From: Apis mellifera
Taxonomy: Eukaryota > Arthropoda > Insecta > Hymenoptera > Apidae
Assembly (NCBI RefSeq): GCF_003254395.2
Contig: NC_037653.1
Coordinates: 2,914,001-2,978,000, forward strand
Reading direction: 5' to 3'
DNA: 64,000 nucleotides
The position numbers were made by a program, and so were the translations under genes. This document shows positions 40,501 through 53,900 of this stretch, piece by piece (position 1 is the stretch's first letter; each line of letters starts with the position of its first letter). The notes below the pieces were generated by a model that saw only the letters and a list, made by a program, of their open reading frames with translations, did no database searches and was not told where the DNA came from.

Positions 40501-43500
40501 TTTAAATTATTAAGATTTTCATTTTGTTCTGACATAATACATTCAATTTGCTTATTTAATTCAGAAATCTTTCTTGTTTTTTGATTTTTGATTTGTTCTG
40601 ATTCTAATGTAGAAGTTTTTTTATCTAAATCAAAATATAATTGAGTAATAGTATGTTCAATTTCATTATTTTTGGATATTATGTTTTCAATTTCTATTTC
40701 TAATTCATCAATTATTTCTTTTATTTTCTGATTTTCAATTTTTTCTGTTATAACTTTTGTCTTTAAGGCAGAAATTTTTTTAGCTAATTTAATGCATAAA
40801 TCTTTATTAATATAGCACTGTTCATTTTTTTCAAATTTCATACTTGTTGTATTTTGATACTCAGTTTCTTTTACTATAGATATTTTAGTCTTTAAGTCAT
40901 TAGTTGTTTGATTCAATTTGGTATATAATTCATCATTGATACATTTTAATTCAATATCTTCAGAAGTCATTTTTGTATCAGTTTGATTATCAATTTCATT
41001 TGATATTACATGTAAGTTCAATTCAGAAATCTTTGCATTCAATTCAGCACGTAATTCAATATTAATACGCTTATATTCATCTTTTTCGGATGTTATATTA
41101 TCAATTTGTGTTTCTAATTCAAAAATCTTTTCCATAATTTTCAAATTTTTAGATTCTTCTGTCATTATTTTCTCTTTTAGTTCAAAATTTTTTTGTTCTA
41201 ATTCAATTCGTAATTCATTATTGATTCGTTCGAGTTCATTTTTTTCAAATGCTATATTTATAATTTGTTTTTCAATTTCCGAAATCTTTTCCATTGCTAT
41301 AAGATTTTCATTTTCCTTTGACATTATTGTTAATTCAAATTCAGAACATTTTTTATCTAATTCAGCACGTAGTTCAATGTTAATACGCTGGAATTCATTT
41401 TTCTCTGATATTGTATTTTCTAATTTTTCTTCTAATTCAGTAATTTTATCATTTGCTTTTTGATAAACAGTCTGTTGCGATGTAATCATAGATTTTAATT
41501 CTGAAGCATTTTTACTGAATTCAGTATTCATAATTTCTAGTTCATTTTTTTCAGAAATAATATTTTCGATTTTTTTTTCTAATTTAGAAATTTTTTCCAC
41601 TGCTTCTTGATTTAAAGCTTGCTCGGATTCAATTTTTAATTCCAAATCTATAATTTTTTTATCTAATTCATTTTTTAATTCAATATTAAAATTTTCATTT
41701 TTATTTGAATTAATTTCTTCAATATGTTTTTCTAATTCAGATACTTTTTCGATTACTTTTTGTTTTTCTGTTTGTTCTGAAGCAATTTGTAATGCAAATT
41801 CTGCCGAAATTCGATTTAATTCAGTATGTAAATCATCATTTATACATTTAAATTTATTTTTTTCAGTTGTAATATTTTCAATTATTGTCTCTAACTCTAT
41901 TATTCTGTTACTTATTGTTTCAATATTTTCTGAATTATTTTTCATTTTCTCTAATTCTATAGATTTTTTATTTAATTCTATATGTAATTCTCGACGCATA
42001 TGCTCAAATTCATTTTTTTCAGAAGTAATATTTTCAACTTGCTTTTGTAATTCTGTAATCTTTTTTGTTGAATCATTATGTAAATTAATATTAATGCATT
42101 CCAGTTTATTTTTTTCTGAAATAATGTCCTCAATTTTTTTTTCTAATTCTGATATTTTCGATGTTTCCTCTTGTCTTACATTTTCTTCGGACATAATTTT
42201 CAAATCCAATTCTGCTGTTTTGTTTTTCAATTCTGCTCGTAATTCACGACTAATGTATTCAAATTCATTTTTTTCAGAAGTAATGTCCTTAATTTTTTTT
42301 TCTAATAATTTTTTTTCAGAAATATTTTGTTTTTGAATTTGATTCAGTTTAATACATAATTCAGAAATTATATATTCTAAATTTGTTTCTTCTGCAAGAT
42401 TAAGATTCACAAGTTGTTCTTTCACTTCTGAATTATATTCTGGTTTATAATATTTCAGAGTTGACTTTATTTCGTCTGCTTGTTTTATTTCCGTTTGTAA
42501 ATCCTAAAATGAAAGATTCAATATTATATATAAAAAAAATATAACGAATATATTATTATATATTATATAATTGATTATATTTACTTGTGTATGGCATTGG
42601 CATATTAACTGCCTTTCTAGAGTTGTAAATTCACGAAGTTCTACAAATTCTTTTGTTAAATCTGTGATATATCGTCGTAAAACATGTTTTGGCGTAGAAG
42701 GAGAAATCTGATAACTGTTATTATATGTTATAATTTTAAAAAATAAAGATATGAAAGTTTTATAATTTATTAATTTTTATCTTACCTTACAGTTTGAGTA
42801 TAACTATTAGATTTTTCTGGTGTTACATCAAAACTATTATTTTTAGGTTTTATATTCACTACATCATCTCTAAAAGTAACTCGATTTTTATGTTTTATTA
42901 CAAATGATTCTTCGTCACTATCACTTATATTTTCTCTAGATTCACGTTCTCTTTCAGTTTCAAATAATTCTAATTCAAAATCAGTAAAAGCAGTTTGAAA
43001 TGCTATAAAAAATAAAAAACAATATATCATTTATTATTTATACAAATATCAGTATAATATATTATTATAAATATATTATATTATTATAAATAATATGTAA
43101 TATATAAATTTAAAAGTAATATAAAAAATTTACTTTGATTCATTATATCCATAGACTGAATTATACTTTTCCTATTTGGTATTTCAGATATTTCTTTTAT
43201 AGTTGGTAAACCAGTTTTAGATTGAAAAACTGCTAAATGATGATTAAACATTCCAGGACCTCCCCATGTTTGTCTTCTTTTAAATTCGTATTTCAACGAA
43301 TCTTTTTGATTTGTATTATCTCCAGAAACAATCCGAGTTTTTAATAACTCTATACGTTCTTCTAATAATTGATTAATACGATCTTTTTCTTGTAATTTAG
43401 ATTCCATTTCTTTAACTTCTTCAGATCGATTTTCATTTTTTATTTTCTAAAATAACATTAATAAAAATATAACTTTAGACGAAATGAATAGGTAATTTCT

Positions 43501-44388
43501 CAAAACAATTCAAATAAGAAACCTCTAATTCTTGTTGAAGTTTAGCCAATTGCTTTGCATAACGTTTCAAAAGTGCTCCATCAGACATAACTTCGTTGAT
43601 TTGTGGTTTATTCTTTACACTTTTTGCCCGATATGCGAAACTAAAAATGAATAAAATAAAATTTAAATAATAAAATAACAATAATATAAATAATAAATGA
43701 TATAAATATACATCATATGTACATTAAAATAGCAATATACTAACGATAAAGTACACTGAGTCTCTTCTAAAGCAACAGGAGTCACTGCACATATTATTGC
43801 TGTCATAGCATTGCCACCTAATGAATTCTGAAGTAATCTTGTTAATTTACTATCACGAAAATTAACATGTTTTTGATTATCTTGAGATTCACTTAATTGT
43901 TTGATTACTAAACCTAATGTTGATAGAGATAAATTAATATGTCTTCCTTCTTTGAATCTTTCTCCAGTAGCTCCTGTTTGTCTTGCTCTTTCAGAACCAG
44001 CAAGATCTATTAAGTTCAATTGTGATACTTGTATAGCACTATCTGAATCTCCTCCAGCTTCTCTACTTTCAATTGTCTGAATACAGAATTTATGTTAAGA
44101 TATTTTATATATATATATATAATTATTGATATGAACTTACAATTCTAAATATAGTATGACTTCTACTACTACGTTCATTCATATTAGTTTCTCCTGTTCT
44201 TCTATTTTTATTTCCTTTTTTCATAATGGACAATACATTTTCAGGACTATTGGTAATTTCTTCTTTACATAACAAAATTACTTGCCCATTGCCATCTTCT
44301 TTTAACTTCAAATCAATCCCATTTTTATTCAAAAGATCATTAACTCTTTCATTGTAAATTTCTAAGTAAGATACTCTAAAAAATAAGT

Positions 44389-44429
<41 letters not shown>

Positions 44430-44986
44430 TATTGAATTTATCAATATTATCATTATAAGTTTTATTAAGAAAAATATATAAACCTCAATAAAAATTCACG
44501 TCCCATAGTATTAGCAATAGTATCAAACATATACTGTATAGCAAGTGGTATAATTCCCAATTCTTCTGTACCACCCATCATAGTGTATGTTTTACCAGAA
44601 CTTGTTTGACCATATGCAAATACTGTACCATTAAAACCATTTACAGCAGCATTAACAATAGGTTTTACAACAACATTAAATACATCTGAATTAGATGCAT
44701 TTACATCAAAAATATGATCTATAAATATATTAAAAACAGCTGAATTTGTATAATTCATTTAATAATTATATCACATAATAGTAATTTAAATAAATAATGA
44801 TAAATAAACACTATATGTATCTATATATGTACCAAAAATAAATCTTCCATCTCCTCGCTTTTTTATTTCTAAATCTGTAGAAACAATAGAATTTTCTTGA
44901 ACTATCCATTGTATTGATAAATTATCATCCTTTTCACGTTTAATCAAAGGTCTCACTTTAATGGCAACTTTAATACTGTCTGACAT
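34575..44986 (-). CDS. CENP-E: kinesin-7, centromere-associated protein E-like
   Basis: Eleven coding exons in transcript order: 44986-44833, 44739-44484, 44375-44141, 44076-43745, 43640-43523, 43446-43134, 43002-42791, 42707-42585, 42503-35283, 35053-34883 and 34802-34575, giving about 3,120 aa. The N-terminal kinesin motor (about 1-340) has the P-loop GQTSSGKT (95-102), switch I NERSSRSH (203-210) and switch II DLAGSER (239-245). The neck region, with INEVMSDGALLKRY, matches kinesin-7/CENP-E. An almost continuous coiled coil of about 2,400 residues (582-2988) comes from one 7,221-bp exon. CENP-E is a plus-end motor at kinetochores that moves chromosomes to the spindle equator. The C-terminus has a Cys cluster and no CAAX box. 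The motor junction at exons 4/5 looks three residues short. The orthologue group is clear from the motor; the closest named insect gene (cmet/cana type) is inferred. Confidence 0.94.
34883..35053 (-). other. Cys cluster near the CENP-E-like C-terminus
   Basis: The penultimate exon (residues 2989-3045) encodes WECDICRRWR and carries four cysteines at about 3011, 3014, 3026 and 3037, spaced CX2C-X11-C-X10-C. This could bind zinc. I do not recognise it as a named domain. Confidence 0.4.
40360..42400 (-). repeat. 53-residue internal repeat array in the CENP-E-like stalk
   Basis: The first part of the giant exon is built of degenerate tandem units. The consensus reads roughly SEKNELERINIELRAEL, then a variable ISELELKIMSEE-type stretch, then EKISELEKQIENI before the next SEKNE. 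Clear neighbouring copies are 53 residues (159 bp) apart, with some units shortened to 49 or less. I count about a dozen, the last ones strongly diverged. The copies differ at many positions, so the array is old at protein level. Confidence 0.8.
44394..44425. repeat. (AT)n microsatellite inside a CENP-E intron
   Basis: A perfect 32-bp AT run fills nearly a third of the 108-bp intron 44,376-44,483, between the P-loop exon and the switch I exon. It lies close to the acceptor on the - strand. Confidence 0.95.
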
Positions 44987-44994
44987 TTTTACGA

Positions 44995-45102
44995 ACTATT
45001 TTTTTAAGTTAATGAATAATTAATAATATTTATTTATTATTAGGTAATTTTTTAATTTATATTTATTTATTCTGTTTGTACACTATAACGGTTGATACTT
45101 AC
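44995..45102 (-). other. probable 5' UTR intron of the CENP-E-like gene
   Basis: Reading the - strand, a perfect donor GTAAGT starts at 45,102. An acceptor (AAAATAG) ends at 44,996, nine bases before the start codon. This would be a 107-bp intron in the 5' UTR, placing the transcription start upstream of 45,102. Confidence 0.45.
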
Positions 45103-45176
45103 ATAGTGAAGCCGCCATTTGAAAAATTGACTCTTTCAACTTTCGTTTGAATTTGAATTTTCCGTAATTTGATTGG
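45086..45176 (-). promoter_or_regulatory. cell-cycle-type promoter module of the CENP-E-like gene
   Basis: Just upstream of the gene lie a CCAAT box (ATTGG on the + strand, 45,172-45,176), three TTTGAA words (45,118-45,123, 45,146-45,151, 45,152-45,157) like the CHR element, GCCGCCAT (45,111-45,118), and a perfect Myb site TAACGGTT (45,086-45,093). CCAAT plus CHR is typical of mitotic genes controlled by NF-Y and the DREAM/MuvB-Myb complexes. The motifs are seen; their function is inferred. Confidence 0.45.
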
Positions 45177-47940
45177 TTCATTCAAGCATATAGTTACTAT
45201 TAATAAGATAGATAACATAGCTTATTTCAGATATAAATCGTGATTTTCAATGCAACAATACTCTTTTCATAAACATTGGGAATAAATTTTGATTAATGAT
45301 AGTAAATACGTATATTTACATATATATAAAGTACTAAACATACTAAATATAAATATAATTTTTTTTCATTATAATTTATATAAATTAATATTCACTCACT
45401 TTTAAAAAAGAAGAGAAAAGTTAATTGCTTTTTGAAGAATTTGATGTGATAAAAAAAACAAAGATATATTAAGACTATATATAGATTACTAATACAATAA
45501 TAGCAAAGAAAAACAGACAAATTATAATATTGCTACAAAAAAATAAAAAATTCATATTCATTAATAAATGAGAAAAAAACATATGATTATTGAAAATATT
45601 TTTTAATCCCATAAATTTTAATTACATAAATTTATAACATTTAACATGGTATATATTGTTTAAAGTCTGATTTAAAATTAAATAATATTTTATAAAATTG
45701 ATTCTCTAATTTTTATCGTATTTTATTTTTGTCTTTTCACTATTTGCTATTCTTGTTTATATAGCTCTATAAAATTTATATTTAAATAAAAAATGATTGA
45801 TTAACTTTGTTCTTTTTGCTTAATTTGTTAATTAAAAATCTTAACAAAATTTTCAATCGAATTTTTATATATTAAAAGTATATATATCAAATATATGTCA
45901 ACTTTTATACATTTATGTATATTACGTATATATTACGTATATATTACGTATATATATATAAATTTTTTTTATGTATTACAAAAATCATATATCTATTTTA
46001 ATTTATATAATTTAATTTTTATAAGAGTTTATATATTTTGTACATTAGACAGAATTCAATTCAAAAATAGTATCAAAAGTTATTTAAAATATTGATTTTT
46101 ATTATATTTCTTATGTAATATAAGAAATGTTGTATTAAATATTTTTATTATAATATAATTTTTATTAATTATATGGATTAATTATTATAACCAATTATAT
46201 TATTATCTTGAAATGAAAAATATTCATAATGAAATTTAAATTATGATAATTTATAATATTAAATTTCTCATGATCTTATATTATCATTATTTTTTAAGAT
46301 TTTGTAATAATAAATTTTCTAATAAAAAAAGCTAATAAATAAATTTTTGTACTTCTTAATAATTAAATGAAATTTATATAATTTTCCATATTACATACAG
46401 TTTTTATAATATTTATAATAATATGTATAATAATTTTTTAACATTAATATTATTGTTTTAAATTAATTAATATATCAATAGTTTATTTAATATTATTTAA
46501 TATTTAATATTGTTTTCAAAATAAAAAATTATAACTATTAATTTTCCAATAATTTATTATATATATATACGAATATACATATATCTCTACAAAAATGAAC
46601 ATTAATTAACACATTATATAATTATATATATACATATAAAAAGAATAAATATATTTCATGACTAGCATTATTTAAGCTCTTTTTAATATAATTTATCAGT
46701 TCAAAAGTACAAATTTTTTATTTTAATATTTTTTTTTTGAATATATTAAATTTATACAATAATAATATTTGTAAAAATACAAGTTTTAAAAAATCTATTA
46801 TGTATTATGAATTAATAACAAAATAATTTATTTGAATGTTTTTTTTAATGTTTTCATCATCAATTTTTCATCATTCAATTATTAAAAAATTTTTTATATA
46901 AATACTAAAATATAAATAATAAAATTTCTTAATATTTTTTAATTAGAAAGATACAATAAATAATAATTTACATAAATACTTTTTCTTTTTCCGATCTGTA
47001 AGCACAACAATTGCTAAACACTTTGATTGGATTAGTTGTCTATATTCTTATCAATAAAGAATAGACACAATCCATTATTTGCCAACTATGCATGTTATTT
47101 TTAATATTTTTTATATAACAATATTGTCTACATTCTATGTTGTGTTAAATTTCAATATCTATGAAATCATCAGAAGCATATCTCTACAATGCTTTTGTTT
47201 GGTGATTCTCTTTGGTCTCGAGACAAGACTAAAGATAGCATTATTTTTATCTTATACTTTGAAAGTGCTTTCCATTATATCATATATATCATAAATATAT
47301 TTGATAATCCAAATATATATTTTTGAAATAATAATATAATATAATATTATGATAAATTATAAATGTATAATTATTAATAAATATACATATAAATTACAAT
47401 CAAAGCTAAAATTATTGTAATTTGTAGATAGTTTAGGAATGATTTTCTATCATTAATTTTCATTTTTATAAAATTTTGTAATAAAAACCATAATAATACT
47501 ATATAACAGAAATATAATAGAAATGAAAAAAGAAAGATAACAAAATTATTCTGATATCAGAATAATTTGGAGAAGTATTTAGAATATTATTAAATACTAT
47601 AATAAATAATATAATAAATATTATAAATATTATAATAAATATGTATTATAATTTAAAATATGGAATAAGTTTCTAAATAATCAGTTCAAATTTGTATGAA
47701 AAATTTGTATGTAAAAATTACAAAATACTAAAATGCTACTCATTATTAAAATATTATATCAATTAGTAGTCTTGAAATAACTTATTATAATAAATTTCAA
47801 GTATGTGATTAAAGTTAATACATACATTAATCAAATTATGTTCCCATATATGGAAGAATTATTGTATACTACTTATTTTGTATCATTGAACATATATTGG
47901 CAGTTACCACATTTGATTCAGTCTGAAACAATATTATAAC
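45177..47940. other. intergenic stretch between the CENP-E-like gene and rootletin
   Basis: About 2.7 kb of AT-rich DNA with no supportable gene. It contains a short tandem array at 45,921-45,954 and presumably the rootletin 3' UTR at its right end. A GC-neutral patch at 46,980-47,290 holds a hydrophobic frame of 71 codons on the + strand with no recognisable family. Confidence 0.65.
45921..45954. repeat. 11-bp tandem repeat, three copies
   Basis: ATTACGTATAT is repeated three times head to tail. Confidence 0.9.
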
Positions 47941-50900
47941 TCATTTGAGTTGTGCTGGTGTGGAAGATCTATCATAAGACGGTGGCGGAGGTAAAGCTAA
48001 TGATGGTGGTAAACTGGTAGTACTTGTCAAAGTAGAATCCAATTTTCGAGCTTCATGTTCTAATAATACTGCGTCTAATGATGGATCTTGAGCTACAGTT
48101 CTTAAAGAATCGCCTAAGGCTTGTCTTAATTGTTGCATTTCTCTACCTGCCCTTGAACTTCGTAAAACATATAATTGTCGACGTTTTATTTCTTGATTAA
48201 GTTGCTCGCGTAACAATTGTATCTATTATTATAATTTTATTTATTAAATGTAACTATTTATAAAAATTATAGATATAAAAATAAAAAAAATATTAATACC
48301 TGATTTTCCAAACGCAAAACTTGTTGACGATGACTTTGTTCTCTTGCTTCTAACAATTTTTCAGCTTGTAATTGAGCTGCTCTAAGTCTTTCAATTTCGC
48401 CCGTTCTATCTCGATTAAAATCAAATACGGAATGTGTATGAGTGTAACTTGATTTCAATCTTATAAGTTCAGCTTCCTTCTCTGCAAGTTGTGTTTCTAA
48501 TCTACGAACTTTCAATCTTAATTCTCTATTTTCTTGTTCATAATGATCTATATCGAAACTTGTGCCTAATAATTCTGTATGTGCTTTCTCATAACGTTCA
48601 TAACTTTTGCTACGATTAGTTGATTTAAATAACGATAGTTGTCGTTCTAAATTACGTTTATCAGCTTCCAATAATTTCATCTAAAATATATAAAATTAAT
48701 ATTCAATATCAAATTATATTTTTATTACAAATATTTACTTTATCATTAAGTGCTTCCATTTTTCCTCTCATTTCACTTCTCTCTCTTTGTGCTATTTGTA
48801 ACTGTCGTAATAATTCTTCATCCTTATTTATATTTTCTTCTTGTGTTGGATAGGCAACTATTCTTAATTGAGATTCTAAGGCACAACGTTGTACTTCATT
48901 ATTTGCCAATTCATTTTGAAGACGTGTAATTTGATCTGTTAATGTTTGATTTGTATGTTTGAGATCATTTAAAGATTGTTGCATTGATTCTATACGTTCA
49001 GATAAGATTCTACGTTCATTTTCAGCATTTGAAATTTGTTTTTGTAACTATAATTAAATCGTTAAGTTAATAAATTAAATATTTAATATTCAAATATAAT
49101 GTTATGTCTCTATAAATAATTTTTATAAAAATTTTTATTTATAAAAGATAAAATCTTATCTTTTATAAATAATTTTTTTATATCAATACCTGTTTATTTT
49201 TTTCATTAGAAGTTTGCAAAGTAGTTGTTAATTCCATAATATTATGTTGCATTGAATTAATTTCATTCTTTAATTCATTTTCTGTAGTAGATGCTTTTTC
49301 CAATGCAAGATTTAATTGTTCCACCATAGATTTCAATGAAGTACAACGTTCTTCTAAAGTTGTCATTGTTCGATTTTGTGTATCATTTCGTTCTTGTAAT
49401 TTCTAAAAAAAATATAATAAGTGAGAAATAATATTCATAATATAAATTAATTTTAATATAAATTAATTTAATATTTTGAAATTAAACATTATGTATTTAA
49501 CATACATGAATATTTGCATCTTTTTCTTGGAACATCATTTGCAATCTTTGAAGGTCACCTTCTAATGACATTCTTTGTAATTCTAATTTCGTAGCGCGGG
49601 ATTCGCTTTTACTAAGTTCTTCTTGTAAATTACGTTTTTCATTTTCTACTTTGTTTAAAACTTGTTTTAATTTATCTAGTTTTTCCTGCATAATTATTAA
49701 TTATATAATAATAATAATGAATTAGAAATATCTAATATTCAAGAATTTTCTCACCTCAAATTGTATTTTTTCTTCAGAATTATTACTAATCATTAATTCA
49801 AGATTGATAATCTTCTCGCGTAATTGCTCGCATTCTTCTGACTTTAGTTGTAAAGCATTTAACTAAAATAAACTTATGAGTAACGAAATAAATAATCAAA
49901 ATAATATAAATGAAATTTACCTGCATTTCATAACCACTTTGTTTTTGAGAAAGTTTTACCTCCAATGAATTCTTTTCATCCTGAAGCATTCTTATATTTG
50001 TTAATAAAGTGTTTATTTGTATATCAGATCTATTTTGAATCTCTTGATTTTCATCCAATTGTTTTTTCAAATTACATAATTCAGTTTTATAATCATCCTA
50101 AAATTTTAATAAATGTATTTTATTTTTATAAAATTAAATATTTTAAAGTTGATTGATAATTATATAGTTTTTTTATTAATTACTCTTTCACGTTCGATTT
50201 GTGCTACTTGTTGCATAAGAGATCGTACACCTTTTCTAATAATCTCAGGATCAACATCAAGAATCACATCTCTACTAGAATCAATATGATCTTGAGCTGG
50301 ATCATAAAAAAAATTATAAATATATAAATTAATTTTTTAAGTTATTCATATTGATATATGTAAATACATGTACCTCTTGCTGGACTCCACCTTCTTGATG
50401 GACTCAATAATTTAAAGGGTATATTAACACTTCCATCCATTTGAATACCTGCAATTCGACGTAAAGTCGATCCCACGCTACTTAATTTTTGTTCTACTTC
50501 TTTTTTTGTTATTTCTAATTGCGATAATTGCGCATCTAAAGCTCGAACTCGTCCTTCGGAACCTCCAAGACGTGCCTAATTAATTTAATGAATTATATAT
50601 TTCATTTTATTATTTTATTGTTTTTCATTACCTTCAGTTCTTGAATTTGTTGAGAAGCATCAGCTAAACAAACTTCTAAGTTATGTTTTTGATCCTCGAG
50701 TTTTCTTTCACGACATCGACTATCCTCAAGACGAACTACTAGTTCTTGTTCTCTAACTCTCCACCGTTCATTCTCTTCATCTGCACGTGACCGCAATCTT
50801 CCAAGTTCTTGTCTTGTTACTTTTAGACTATTGTCAACATCCATTAACTGTTCAAAAAATAAACATGAAAGAAAATATCATTTTAGTTAAAATATTTTAT

Positions 50901-53900
50901 ATTTTACCTGTTTTTTTACTTGATGTAACTGCAATTGTAAACGTTCTCTTTCTTCTGTTTCGTTAGTTAGTCGAGCTTGCAATTCTTTTTCATCATTTTG
51001 TGCTTGAGCATTACTTTGATGTGATTTTTGTAATTCATCTTGAGTAAAATGAAGTTGTTTTTGTAATTGCAACATTTCTTTCTCCATATCACGAATTTGT
51101 GCTTGAAGACGAGATCTCTCTGCATCTACATTTACTTTCATATCTTCCAGTGCTATAAAATTTATACATAAAAAATATAACATAAATAATGATAAAATTT
51201 ATATTAAAATTTATTATGATTTATATTATTATGTAGATTACCTGAAATTTTTTGATATGATTCTTCTAATATTCTATTTTGTTCTCTTTTTTCGCTTTCA
51301 ATGCGTTTTACATGCTCGCGTAATTCTTTATTACTACTATTATACTTTTCTTTTTCATATGTGGAATCACCTAATTGTCTTCTAATATCTACTAATTCTT
51401 TGCGTAATGTTTCGTTAAGATTTTCAGCTATAAATATATATTATATTTATTTATTTATATATTATATAAATATATATATAAATAAAATTTTATATAAATA
51501 TGTAAATATACCATCTTTAAGTTTTCTAATAGTTTCATGCAATTGATTTTGTAAACTATCAACTTTATCTTCTGTCATATGTAATTGAACTTGTAATTCT
51601 TCGGATTCTCTTTGTGCTAATTCACGTTCTTTCCAGAGTTCTTCTATTTTTAGATCAAGTTTTATTTTTTCTTCATCAGTTTTTAATCTAGTTTCATCTA
51701 ATTTTGTTTTAAGACGATTTAATTCATCACGTAATTGATTTATATTATTACGCTCTTGTTCAGTTTTTACTGCAGCTTCTCGTTTGACTCGTTCTACATT
51801 ATTTTTCTCTTCTTCCATTTCATGCAAAACAGTTTCAAGTTTTTCCATTAATGCTTGCTGATCATGATGAGCTACAAGCAAAAAAAATTGCATCTAAGAT
51901 TTTAATTTGATTTTCTATATTTTATTATACATACATATTTATTAGATATACCTATAAGAAGAGCTTGCTGTTTATCATTTTCTGCTCTAAGAAGAACTTC
52001 TTCATGTTGCTGACACAAATTTTCTATATGTTGTTGCATTTCATCTATTCTTTGCTGCAATTGATTTATTTCATTATCTTTTTCTCCAGTAACTTGCAAG
52101 AGAGATTGCTGAAGTCGTTTTTCTAAATTTATCTTTATTTGTTCCTAAAAATGAAAATTCGATTAACTTAATTGCATATGTATTATGATGTAAATATCCA
52201 TTATAACTATTATACTTTTTCTTCATTTAATTTTTTTATGTTTTCTTCACTATGTTTTTTCACGTTAGAAATAATTTGTTGAAATTCGGCTTCTTGATCG
52301 CCACTTTGTTGCGTTAAAGTTTGCTTTACTTCATGAATTCGTTTTTCGCTATTCTCCAAATCTTTCATTAATCTTTCTACTTGTCCTTTTAAGCTTTCTT
52401 GTTTTATTAAAAGTTCTTTCTGTTCCTTTTCTAATTGAGTCTTTTTCACATGCATATTTTCTAGACTAGTTTGTGTATCAAATAAAACACCTTCTAATGT
52501 CTCTTTCTCACTACGCATTGAAGCAAGTTGCTCTTGTAATCGTTGTACTTCCTTTTCATTAGTTTCTAAAAGAACCTACAATAATAATAAACAATAATAA
52601 TTGTATTTACAAAAAATAATGCAATTTTTTAAAAATAATTATAATATATACAAAATTATATAATTATTTTTATAATTTATATTTACTTGTTTTTCTTCAT
52701 TATCTTTTACAAGATCTTCTAAATTCCGATTTATTCTTCCATTCATTTCGTTTGCCTGTTCTAATCTTTGTTTGAGTCTCATCAATTCTTCGTTTAATGT
52801 TTCTTTCTTTCGTGCTAAAACTGATAATTGATTATTGAAATCTCCACGTTCGCGCGTAACTTGTGCCAATTCTATTTCAATCTTCTCCTTTTCGATCTCC
52901 AGAAATTTCACTTTTTCATTCAAAGTTACTTTTTCTGATTCTAAATCAAGTCTAGTTTGTTCTGCTTGAAGTAATTCTTTTCTTAAGGAACCCAGATCAC
53001 CTTGTTGATCCGTACATTGATTTGCTAACTTATTTTTTTCTTCTGTTACCTAAAATTGATAAAAAGTTCTCAATAGTACATAAAATTTTAATAAAATTTT
53101 ATTGAATTTTACCTTTTTTAATTCTTCTTGTAATCGTTGTTTCTCTTGTTCATGATTGCTGCAAACTGTTTCTAGTTTCATTAAAACTTCTTGCACGTCT
53201 GATTTTTCTAATAATACGCGTTCCAATTCTAATTCTAAATCACCTAAATAATAATAAAATTCAAAAAAATATTAATCTATATTAAATATCTAGATTATAA
53301 AAAATTATAATAAGAGATACCTTTGCTTTTTTCAATTTGTGAAATTAATCCATCTGTTTCTAACTTTTGTTGTTCTAACATATCTTTACTGAGATATGTT
53401 TTATTCAATTCTTCACGTAGAGTTAATAATTCCTCTCTCATTTTACTGCACCTATCTTCTTCTGAACGCAAATTTAATTCCCTAGTAATTTAATTTGTAA
53501 ATAAAACAATTGAACAAAATAATATAATTTTTATTTTTTCTATAACTACTTATCATACCTCAATTCTACATCTTTAGATAATCTATTGAGTTCACTTTGA
53601 AGATATAATTTTTCATCTTCTAAATTGTCGCAAATTTTTTGCAATTTGTTGTTAGCTTTTTGCAATTTTTCGCAATCATTGTTTAAATTCTCCATCTGAA
53701 TATAAGTGTTTTGTTATTGTATATTAATATGAATGAAATATGAATGTAAGTAAAATATCATCTATTGAAATATATCTATGGAAAAAATATATATTATACC
53801 ATATTATTAAGTTCTATCCTGGTTTTTTCAAGAGTATTTTTTTCTATTCTTATAGTATCAAGTCCTTTTTGTAACATATCTTTTTCTTGATTAAGTTGTG

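Noticed and set aside
35689..42336. Many + strand frames of 60-140 codons rich in Ser, Phe and Leu
   Set aside because: They are antisense shadows of the giant coiled-coil exon.
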